Origin: Bacteroidota bacterium
GTDB taxonomy: Bacteria > Bacteroidota > Bacteroidia > Chitinophagales > Chitinophagaceae
DNA length: 64,000 nucleotides
NCBI GenBank assembly: GCA_016711825.1
Contig: JADJSG010000004.1
Coordinates: 62,001-126,000, forward strand
Reading direction: 5' to 3'
Under the pieces are notes generated by a model that saw only the letters and a program-made list of their open reading frames with translations, was not told the DNA's origin and ran no database searches. Made by a program: the position numbers and the translations under genes. This document shows, piece by piece, positions 8,968-16,427 of the stretch (positions are counted from its first letter, which is position 1; each line of letters opens with the position of its first letter).

Positions 8968-9125
8968 TGAATGAATCTCTTTTTTTTGATTTGATAAAGT
9001 TAAATTAAATAGTTGAAATTGCGACCATTTTCAATCCAAAAAAAATAACCCTCATTTTATTTAAATCTCTATATTATTATCTTCCAATCAAGAATATTGT
9101 TTTTCAATATAAAATATGCCATTAC

Positions 9126-10220
9126 TTAATACATAATAATGCCACCAGCCATCACGTCATCACCTTCATAAAACACGGCAGACTGTCCAGCTGCAATCCC
9201 TTTTACGGGCGCATCAAAAACAACTTTTACACCACCCGCCACATGATGTATCTTAGAGGCCACTGCTGTTGATTTATACCTTATTTTAGTTAACGCATCC
9301 TGGCCTTCATTTATTGCATCATATTTAATAAAATTCAATTTCGAAACATGCATTTCATTTCTTTCTAGTTCGGATTCATCGCCAATGACGACAGTATTGG
9401 TATGAGGATCAATAGCAGAAACATACATGGGGCGCCCCAAAGCAATATCAAGCCCTTTGCGTTGACCAATGGTATAAAAAGGATATCCTTGATGTTTACC
9501 TACAATAGTACCATCAGACAGTACAAAATTTCCACCACCTACTTTTTCTGCTAAATCTGGGATTCTTTTTTTTAAAAAATTTCGATAATCATTGTCAGGA
9601 ACAAAACAGATTTCATAGCTTTCGCTCTTTTTAGCCAAATCAGGATAACCATAATCGTGTGCCATTTGTCTGATTTCCGTTTTGAGATAATTACCCAATG
9701 GATAAATACTTCTGCTCAGACAGTCTTGCGACAAACCCCAAAGTACATAACTTTGATCTTTGGTATCATCTTTTCCTTTACTCAAAATGTATCGATTATT
9801 TTCGTTGCGTACATTTACATAATGCCCCGTAGCAATATACTCACAATCGAGGGTATCAGCTCTTTTTAACAATGCATTCCATTTGATATGCGTGTTACAC
9901 ATTACACAGGGATTGGGCGTTCTCCCAGCCATATATTCATCTACAAAGTTTTCAATGACTGCATCACCAAACTCACTTCGCAAATCAAGCACATAATGAG
10001 GGAACCCATGTTCCACAGCCGCCAATCGAGCATCGTTGAAACTATCTAAGTTGCAACAACCCGTTTCTTTTTTACTATGAGCGACTCCTGCATCCGCATA
10101 ATCCCATGTTTTCATGGTAATACCTATCACTTCGTACCCTTCGTCATGTAACATCATGGCGGCTACCGTACTATCGATACCACCACTCATTGCCACTAAT
10201 ATTTTTCCTTTTTTGCTCAT
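9126..10220 (-). CDS. mnmA: tRNA-specific 2-thiouridylase MnmA
   Basis: 364 residues. It adds the 2-thio group to U34 of tRNA-Lys, -Glu and -Gln using ATP and persulfide sulfur. The PP-loop SGGIDS is at residues 12-17, the catalytic Cys is C105 in NPCVMC, and the persulfide Cys is C205 in YEICF. The frame is open upstream to 10313, but the ATG at 10220 starts the conserved GKILVAMSGG core, and a TACCTTTG promoter element lies at 10236-10229, inside the upstream extension. It is monocistronic between a terminator and an unrelated gene. Confidence 0.96.
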   Translation of the reverse strand: MSKKGKILVAMSGGIDSTVAAMMLHDEGYEVIGITMKTWDYADAGVAHSKKETGCCNLDSFNDARLAAVEHGFPHYVLDLRSEFGDAVIENFVDEYMAGRTPNPCVMCNTHIKWNALLKRADTLDCEYIATGHYVNVRNENNRYILSKGKDDTKDQSYVLWGLSQDCLSRSIYPLGNYLKTEIRQMAHDYGYPDLAKKSESYEICFVPDNDYRNFLKKRIPDLAEKVGGGNFVLSDGTIVGKHQGYPFYTIGQRKGLDIALGRPMYVSAIDPHTNTVVIGDESELERNEMHVSKLNFIKYDAINEGQDALTKIRYKSTAVASKIHHVAGGVKVVFDAPVKGIAAGQSAVFYEGDDVMAGGIIMY

Positions 10221-10228
10221 AGCGCCTG

Positions 10229-10236
10229 CAAAGGTA
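10229..10236 (-). promoter_or_regulatory. Promoter -7 element of mnmA
   Basis: TACCTTTG followed by CAG on the minus strand, 8 nt before the ATG at 10220. It fits TAnnTTTG and decides against the longer upstream start. No convincing -33 TTG was seen. Confidence 0.45.
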
Positions 10237-10326
10237 AAACATTGGCATTTGATACCGAAAAGGAATATATAAGGATTATTTATAGGGAGTATGCGTTGGT
10301 CAATAGCTGCCAATTAAACAAAAAAA

Positions 10327-10342
10327 CCCTGACAAATCAGGG
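10327..10342 (-). terminator. Rho-independent terminator
   Basis: CCCTGA / TCAGGG stem with a 4-nt loop (CAAA). On the minus strand it is followed by T6. It closes the gene at 10433-11710. The plus side is also T-rich (a T5 run after one C), so it may act in both directions. Confidence 0.75.
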
Positions 10343-10432
10343 CTTTTTGTGTTTTCATAATAAACGATAGACATACAAACTCTTGTTGGGGGGATGGAGT
10401 TTGACATAAGGACGAAGGGGTTTACGAGTTTG

Positions 10433-11710
10433 TTAGCGATTTTCATAAAATATTTTAGAAACTTTTTTCAATCCTGTGCTATTTTGAAATAACACATAAT
10501 AGAGGCCGTCAGCAATTTCTAATGAATCTAGCTGTATCATTTGATTTCCGCTGTTTAATTGATAATTTTTTTGTCGAATTTTCCTTCCCTTCCCATTGTA
10601 AAGCGACACGCTGACAAGATCGTCCTTTGATAATGTAAATGAAACTTGAATCGAGCGGTTTAATACATTCACATTAAAAAGCAAAGAATCTGTCGTGGCT
10701 TCATCAATAGTTGTATTAAAAAGATAAGGAAACCAATTGGTTGTAGTAAACCGATATAATTTAGCAGATACATTGACAGGAGCTATTGGGTTAAAACGCT
10801 CATTGCTGGCATAACCATGTGTACTATCGGCAAAACAAATCCCTTCAATCTGTCCTAATGTTAATGCCTCACCTAAGTCTATTTTTCTTTTATTTCCACT
10901 GACAAAAAAGGAATCTGAATTATTGAAATCATAAACATACCAAAAGGCACATGAAGCGGTGCCTGAGTTTTTATACCCTAACATCATCAATTGCTTATTT
11001 GACGCAAAATCAGCTGCAGTAATGAGTATACCTCCCGTATTGAGACTATCTAAACGTTGTGCGATATAAGTACCTGCTAAATTGGGCAAGGTATAATGCA
11101 CACAAGCACCCCCAGTCCAGTTTTTAGTAAAAAGATGTAATTTATTATTTTTAAATGCAATCGCCTCACAGTCAAAAGGGGTATTGTATAAATTATTGGC
11201 AAAATTTACTTGATCGGGATAGGTAAACTGTATCGTTTCAATTTCATTGGCGTTAATGGTATCGTAATAATTAGGTCCAATAGCAGATTTAGGAAATTTA
11301 TAAATTTTAAGGTTGGTTCTATCGCCTGCATTATTACCAACATCACCTATATAAAAATGGGTATTATCTTGTGTGATGTCTTCCCAATCGGTGTTGGTAA
11401 TTCCTTGCAACCATATTTCTTTAGTGATAAGCCCATGAGCTGTATCAATTTCAAACAAGTTAGTAGGATTGCCACTGTCATTATGAGTATACAATTTACC
11501 ATTCCAATAAACCATCCCACTGATTTCAGATAACACAATTGGGAGCGAATCTTGCACAATCATGGCATAACTACTAGGATTGTAAACACATGACCCATCA
11601 TTGCTTGTTGCCGAAGCATTGTAGTTGATTGCCTGGGGATCAGTACAGCCAAATTGTGCATACAATATATGAGATATAACCAATAAACACCCCGTTAAAA
11701 AATGCTTCAT
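10433..11710 (-). CDS. Secreted propeller-like protein with T9SS-type C-terminus
   Basis: 425 residues with an 18-residue signal peptide (ending YAQ). Directly after it comes the short cysteine motif GCTDPQAINYN...DGSCVY, common in secreted proteins of marine and soil Bacteroidota. Residues ~60-330 look like a beta-propeller (EISGMVYWNGKLYTHNDSG, NTDWEDITQD, YIGDVGNN), similar to the SdiA-regulated/esterase-like propellers. The last ~80 residues have the beta-sandwich pattern of a T9SS type A sorting domain (ADGLYYVLFQN...KKVSKIFYE), though the usual PNP motif is missing. Function unknown. Confidence 0.8.
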   Translation of the reverse strand: MKHFLTGCLLVISHILYAQFGCTDPQAINYNASATSNDGSCVYNPSSYAMIVQDSLPIVLSEISGMVYWNGKLYTHNDSGNPTNLFEIDTAHGLITKEIWLQGITNTDWEDITQDNTHFYIGDVGNNAGDRTNLKIYKFPKSAIGPNYYDTINANEIETIQFTYPDQVNFANNLYNTPFDCEAIAFKNNKLHLFTKNWTGGACVHYTLPNLAGTYIAQRLDSLNTGGILITAADFASNKQLMMLGYKNSGTASCAFWYVYDFNNSDSFFVSGNKRKIDLGEALTLGQIEGICFADSTHGYASNERFNPIAPVNVSAKLYRFTTTNWFPYLFNTTIDEATTDSLLFNVNVLNRSIQVSFTLSKDDLVSVSLYNGKGRKIRQKNYQLNSGNQMIQLDSLEIADGLYYVLFQNSTGLKKVSKIFYENR

Positions 11711-11837
11711 GGGATAAAGATAACAAGAATTAAAATATTATGTAAGCAGTCGCTTTGTTGACTTCATAAAAATATAAAATTAGCTGTAATACCCACCACA
11801 TATTCATGGCATTTCATATGTTATAAACTTAAATGCC

Positions 11838-11900
11838 ATGTTTATTGGTATTATACCGAAATTTTTTCAGACTACCGAATAAAAACATTTGGTATAAGTT
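11838..11900. repeat. Dispersed intergenic repeat, copy B
   Basis: It contains GGTATTATACCG, TCAGACTACC and CATTTGGTAT in the same order and nearly the same spacing as copy A (1641-1700). The differences are single-base changes and small A/T-run length changes. Confidence 0.5.
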
Positions 11901-12076
11901 GATTGCCCGCGTCTTTACTTTTTTGCATGACTGAATGAAAAAGTAAGCCTAAAATATATCTGATTTGCCAGGGTACATCACTAAGTTAAACGACAATCCC
12001 CTAATTACAGGATAAAAATATATTCATGACTAGATTACATAATGAATCATCATATGCAAGATTCTAAAATGAAATG

Positions 12077-12084
12077 TACCTTTG
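12077..12084 (+). promoter_or_regulatory. Promoter -7 element of the thiolase gene
   Basis: TACCTTTG, 18 nt before the ATG, matches TAnnTTTG. The -33 box is not obvious. Confidence 0.4.
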
Positions 12085-12102
12085 TCGAAATTTTAAAACA
12101 AT

Positions 12103-13299
12103 ATGAGTAAGGCATATATCATCGATTCATTGAGAACCCCCATTGGTAAATACGGCGGTTCATTAAGCACCGTACGCCCAGACGACTTATTGGCATTGAC
12201 CATCAAAGCCCTTGTACACAGAAATGAAAATATTGATGTACAAGCCATCGAAGATGTAATTGCCGGTTGTGCCAACCAGGCTGGCGAAGACAATAGAGAT
12301 GTAGCCCGAATGGCTTCATTGCTGGCAGGTCTTCCTATAACAGTAGGTGGCAATACAGTTAACCGATTATGTGCTTCAGGTCTTCAAGCTATTATGGATG
12401 CAGGTAGAACAATTATGTGTGGTGATGCTGAGTTAATGATTGCTGCAGGTGTGGAAAGTATGACAAGAGCACCCTTTGTGATGGGTAAAAGTGATGCCCC
12501 TTTTTCCAGAAAGAATGAATTTTTTGACACTACCTTAGGCTGGCGCTTTATCAATCCTCTTTTGGCTAAAATGTATCATCCATACAGTATGGGTGAAACA
12601 GCAGAAAATGTGGCTACCCAATGGGAGGTGAGTCGTCATGATCAAGATGTATTTGCTTATGAAAGTCAGCTTAAATATGAAAATGCGCACAATCAACAAC
12701 GATTTGCAGATGAATTGATACCTGTTGAAGTTGATTTGGGTAAAGGTAAAAAGTTGATGTTTGAAAAAGATGAACATCCCCGTTTAACCAGCATTGAAAA
12801 ATTAGGCGAACTAAAACCTGTTTTTGCGAAAGAGGGTACAGTGACTGCGGCCAATGCGAGTGGTATCAATGATGGCGCTGCGGCGATGCTTCTTGCTAGT
12901 GAAGCTGCTGTAAAAAAATATGACCTTACTCCGATGGCATCCATAAAAAGCATGGCCATTGCAGGTGTAGACCCATCGATAATGGGAATTGGCCCCATTC
13001 CAGCTACTGAAAAAGCATTGCAAAGAGCGGGGTTAAGCATCTCAGATATAGGATTGATAGAACTTAATGAAGCCTTTGCATCCCAAAGTTTGGCATGTAT
13101 TCGTTCACTCAATATCGACATCCAAAAAGTAAATGTCAATGGTGGTGCTATTGCGTTAGGACATCCCTTAGGTTGCAGTGGTGTTAGAATATCAACGACC
13201 CTACTGCATGAAATGAAAAAAAGAAAGGTAAGATACGGATTAGCAACGATGTGTGTAGGGGTTGGACAAGGTGCGGCTATTATTTATGAGAATATTTAA
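12103..13299 (+). CDS. Acetyl-CoA C-acyltransferase (3-oxoadipyl-CoA thiolase-like)
   Basis: 398-residue thiolase, the usual length. The nucleophile is C90 in NRLCASG. NEAFASQ, H354 in GHPLGCSG and C384 in CVGVGQG complete the active site. The block GCANQAGEDNRDVARMA near residue 55 is typical of PcaF/PaaJ-type 3-oxoadipyl-CoA thiolases, which cleave 3-oxoadipyl-CoA to succinyl-CoA and acetyl-CoA. A general fatty-acid thiolase role (FadA-like) remains possible, since no other aromatic-degradation gene is adjacent. The gene is monocistronic, with a TACCTTTG promoter element just upstream. Confidence 0.9.
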   Translation: MSKAYIIDSLRTPIGKYGGSLSTVRPDDLLALTIKALVHRNENIDVQAIEDVIAGCANQAGEDNRDVARMASLLAGLPITVGGNTVNRLCASGLQAIMDAGRTIMCGDAELMIAAGVESMTRAPFVMGKSDAPFSRKNEFFDTTLGWRFINPLLAKMYHPYSMGETAENVATQWEVSRHDQDVFAYESQLKYENAHNQQRFADELIPVEVDLGKGKKLMFEKDEHPRLTSIEKLGELKPVFAKEGTVTAANASGINDGAAAMLLASEAAVKKYDLTPMASIKSMAIAGVDPSIMGIGPIPATEKALQRAGLSISDIGLIELNEAFASQSLACIRSLNIDIQKVNVNGGAIALGHPLGCSGVRISTTLLHEMKKRKVRYGLATMCVGVGQGAAIIYENI

Positions 13300-13450
13300 A
13301 ACTTCCAGTAATACCAAAAATATATTATTTAACCCTTGTTGAATAGTGCCGGAAGTCTTGATTATCAATAAAATGGTCTTATATTTAATGTTCGAAGCGC
13401 TAAATAAATATTTTAGACCAGCAACATTTGATTAAGATTCTAATTAGTAT

Positions 13451-13500
13451 ATGCTGAAATTCAATGTGTGTAGACATTATACCGAATTCTATAGACTGGA
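13451..13500. repeat. Dispersed intergenic repeat, partial copy C
   Basis: ATGCTGAAATTC, then TGTGTAGACATTATACCGA and a shortened AGACTGG block. It shares the ATGCTGAAATTC lead-in with the copy near 52659 and the TATACCGA core with copies A and B. Confidence 0.4.
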
Positions 13501-13541
13501 TATTAATTGAATTGGTTTTATTTAAAAAAATTAACCTTTCT

Positions 13542-13823
13542 ATGGATCAAATTTTAAAATGGCTTGAAAAATCTATCGAGCAATTAAATTATTTAAAAAT
13601 TATGGCATCGCCTACTTTAATAGGTGCATTTATTGGTATTGCTATATACATCAACAAGACTGACAATCTAGGACTAACAATTGCCCTAATCGTCACTTTA
13701 TTAGGTATTATTGGTGGCATTCTGTTAGCAAACTGGGCAAAACGTAAAACAGGTACCACTGAATTTATATCTCGTGTCAATGCTTCGCCAGATATTGACG
13801 AAGCCATGAAAGGCAAAGAATAA
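13542..13823 (+). CDS. Small two-helix membrane protein
   Basis: 93 residues with two membrane helices (about 18-36 and 43-62), and charged N- and C-termini. No family recognised. The C-terminal AKRKTGTTEFISRVNASPDIDEAM tail is cytoplasmic by the positive-inside rule. The frame opens at 13464, but the ATG at 13542 gives a compact protein and avoids an extension that covers part of an intergenic repeat. A terminator follows directly. Confidence 0.65.
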   Translation: MDQILKWLEKSIEQLNYLKIMASPTLIGAFIGIAIYINKTDNLGLTIALIVTLLGIIGGILLANWAKRKTGTTEFISRVNASPDIDEAMKGKE

Positions 13824-13850
13824 AAAAAGGCTTCTTTAAAAAGCCCTTTT
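13824..13850. terminator. Bidirectional terminator between convergent genes
   Basis: A-rich / GGCTT - CTTTAAA - AAGCC / T-rich hairpin. The stem extends by A-T pairs. It lies between the plus-strand small membrane gene and the minus-strand type B protein gene and can serve both. Confidence 0.65.
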
Positions 13851-13876
13851 TAAATAAAAAATATTTTATAAATATT

Positions 13877-16123
13877 CTAACGCATCAAAGTCACATTTCC
13901 CTTGAAGTTCTTTTTAACCTGATTGACAAATTCCACATCAATTATATAAACGTATACACCAAAGGGCTGTGCCACACCGTTATATTTACCATCCCAACCT
14001 CTGCCATCTACACTACTGGCAGTAAAAATATTTTCGCCCCAGCGATTGTAAATTTCCATTTTAAATGATGACACACCACTACTCAGTAATTCACGTGGTA
14101 AAAAATAATCATTAAGCCCATCACCATTCGGCGAAAAAGAGTTAGGAATATTGATGTAACAATCTCTTTGAATCCAAATACTATCAGTGGTGCTACATTC
14201 ACCATTACTGGCTTTTACCCAATAATGACCTGGTTGGGTTACAACTATACTATTACTTGTTTCGCCTGTACTCCATTGATAAATTGCGGTAGGGTTATTT
14301 AAATCTGCCAGTAAAATAGCACCCGTAAGTCCTGGACATATGGCTGTATCTTTACCTAATGACAATTGAGGATAAGCATTTACAACAACAGTCAGTTCTT
14401 TTTTAGCTTCTGGACAAATTATTTTATCTGTTTCTAATTTAACAATATAAGTTCCTGCCTGATCCCAAGAATGGGATGGATTATGCACATTTTTCAATAT
14501 TTGACCATCACCAAAATACCAGGTAAACTTCGCATTGGCCGGGTTTATCGTATCATGAAAAAAGATCGGTGTCCCCACACAGATATTACTATCAGATGCT
14601 GTAAAATCGACATAGGTCGGTGCATCTACATAAATGATATCGCTTAAGCTATCCTGACAACCGAGGGTATCTGTTACCACAAGTGTAAATTTATAGGTAC
14701 CTGCTGTTGGATAATAATGTGGGGGGGGCAAAAGTGGATTTAGCCCAGTATTGATAGTGACACCATCCCCATAGTTCCAATTATGAAACACATTCCCTAC
14801 CGGGTCAGAATTGCTAATCGCACTTATTGATTGGGTGATACAAAGTGAATCACCTGGATTTAACCCATATACTGCTTTAATAGGGTGTCGTAAATCAATA
14901 AATTTGGTAATCGTATCGATGCAATTATTATCATTGGCAATTAGCATCACCGTAAAGGTATCTTGCGTTAAATAAATATGCATAGGATTGGTAAAATTAG
15001 ACCCATTGGCATCGCCAAAAAACCACTGATAAACGGGATTTGCTCCAGGAGCAACAATACTTAGATTTGTAAAAAACACCGTATCGTCGTCACATCCTAA
15101 ATGAATATCCATATCAAAATCGGCTGTTACACTCCCTGTTACCAAAATGTCGATCGTATCTTTCATTAAGGCTATTAATGTGTCACAATCAGTTATAACC
15201 TGCATATCCGCTGTTATTTTAGTGGGCCCGGGCGGAAAATAAGTAAGTGTATTACCTGCTCCTAAACTCAATCCGGTAACTGCATCGACCCAATTCACTG
15301 AATAATTTAAATTTTGAACACCAACCGGGGTAAAACGGTAGCTGTCATTGACTGCTGTAAATTGTGTACCATTTCTTCCAGGCACCATAAAGGCTACAGT
15401 GCCATTGGCATTTTGAATGCCTTGATGCGCGGTACCCGAATTCCAACCTGCACAAAGCGGTTTGTTTTTGATATTTATATCAATAAGGTATGTTGATTCA
15501 AAAAGAACCACTTGTTGGGAAGCTAATAAATTGTTACATGAAAACATAGGTACACTATCCCATGAAATGACCATATACCTGCAAGGTGCAGTGCCATAGA
15601 TATCCCAAGTAATTTTTGCTCCTGCATAAAAAACACTCGGATCTATATCGTGATAAGGTGCCATGATACAGTTATTCATTTCTGGAACATTATTGGGTGC
15701 AACCCAACCCGCAGAAGCCCAATTGTTGTAAAGCGTTGCCTGGCTAATATCAAAACCTACTTGTCCATTGGGACCAATCACTACCGCATTATACTTTTGT
15801 CCAAAAAAACAAAATGGAAAAGGTAAGGGAACTACGCCACTCCAAAAGTCGTCTGTCCCTACTATGATAGAGTTAGCCCCTACCCAGGGATAAGGATTAT
15901 AAGGTATAGGGTCAACCGAATAAGAGTCTGTAGCATAGAGTGTTGACACAGGCAATAATTGCAGATTGACACCATCTAAACAATACGAAACCGAATCACC
16001 AATAATATCAAAACCAGCTGAAAAAGCAGGTGGACAATTTGGAGGTGGTGGTTGTGAAATCGCTTTATTGCTAATAACAATACCCAGTATAAAGAACAAT
16101 AAAAACTTGTATAGATTTTTCAT
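13877..16123 (-). CDS. PKD-domain protein with T9SS type B (gliding-motility) C-terminal domain
   Basis: 748 residues with a signal peptide to about residue 24. An N-terminal beta domain of ~300 residues is followed by about three PKD-like repeats (WFFGDANGS, WNYGDGV, WYFGDGQ), an Ig-like module (YQWSTGETSN), and a ~90-residue C-terminal domain beginning IPNSFSPNGDGLND and ending GNVTLMR. This is the gliding motility-associated, T9SS type B sorting domain. The protein is probably a surface or released adhesin-like factor. The gene contains a C8 tract (14721-14728, read as PPP) that could slip. Its last ~160 residues are nearly the same as those of the divergent neighbour. A TAAATTTG element at 16151-16144 may be its promoter. 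Confidence 0.9.
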   Translation of the reverse strand: MKNLYKFLLFFILGIVISNKAISQPPPPNCPPAFSAGFDIIGDSVSYCLDGVNLQLLPVSTLYATDSYSVDPIPYNPYPWVGANSIIVGTDDFWSGVVPLPFPFCFFGQKYNAVVIGPNGQVGFDISQATLYNNWASAGWVAPNNVPEMNNCIMAPYHDIDPSVFYAGAKITWDIYGTAPCRYMVISWDSVPMFSCNNLLASQQVVLFESTYLIDINIKNKPLCAGWNSGTAHQGIQNANGTVAFMVPGRNGTQFTAVNDSYRFTPVGVQNLNYSVNWVDAVTGLSLGAGNTLTYFPPGPTKITADMQVITDCDTLIALMKDTIDILVTGSVTADFDMDIHLGCDDDTVFFTNLSIVAPGANPVYQWFFGDANGSNFTNPMHIYLTQDTFTVMLIANDNNCIDTITKFIDLRHPIKAVYGLNPGDSLCITQSISAISNSDPVGNVFHNWNYGDGVTINTGLNPLLPPPHYYPTAGTYKFTLVVTDTLGCQDSLSDIIYVDAPTYVDFTASDSNICVGTPIFFHDTINPANAKFTWYFGDGQILKNVHNPSHSWDQAGTYIVKLETDKIICPEAKKELTVVVNAYPQLSLGKDTAICPGLTGAILLADLNNPTAIYQWSTGETSNSIVVTQPGHYWVKASNGECSTTDSIWIQRDCYINIPNSFSPNGDGLNDYFLPRELLSSGVSSFKMEIYNRWGENIFTASSVDGRGWDGKYNGVAQPFGVYVYIIDVEFVNQVKKNFKGNVTLMR

Positions 16124-16427
16124 CTTAAATCAATTGATTGTCACAAATTTAATGAAATCCCATTATAAAAGTTAAAAAAAAATAATCTGTACTATGAATC
16201 AAATGAACATGATTGTATAAAAATGACACAAATATGAAATTTAACACAAAGTCATTTAACATTCAATTCCTAAATTCAATACAAATATCAATTCAATGTC
16301 TACTCAATTTTTTAAAAATGAATACTCAGCTGTTTTTTGTAATTTTCCAACTAATTTGACTAAATTGCAGTCTTTAAAAGGGGGTGCAATACCCTTTTGT
16401 TCATTTTAAAAATGAAAACCTAAATTG

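Larger units (their letters stand above)
11711..12102. other. Intergenic region with repeat copy B and the thiolase promoter
   Basis: No coding frame seen. It carries the second full copy of the dispersed repeat (11838-11900) and the -7 element of the thiolase gene at 12077-12084. The rest is AT-rich with no recognisable signal. Confidence 0.55.

Noticed and set aside
12693..13139. 148-codon open frame opposite the thiolase
   Set aside because: It lies wholly inside a well-supported gene on the other strand, and its translation has no signal, fold or family feature.
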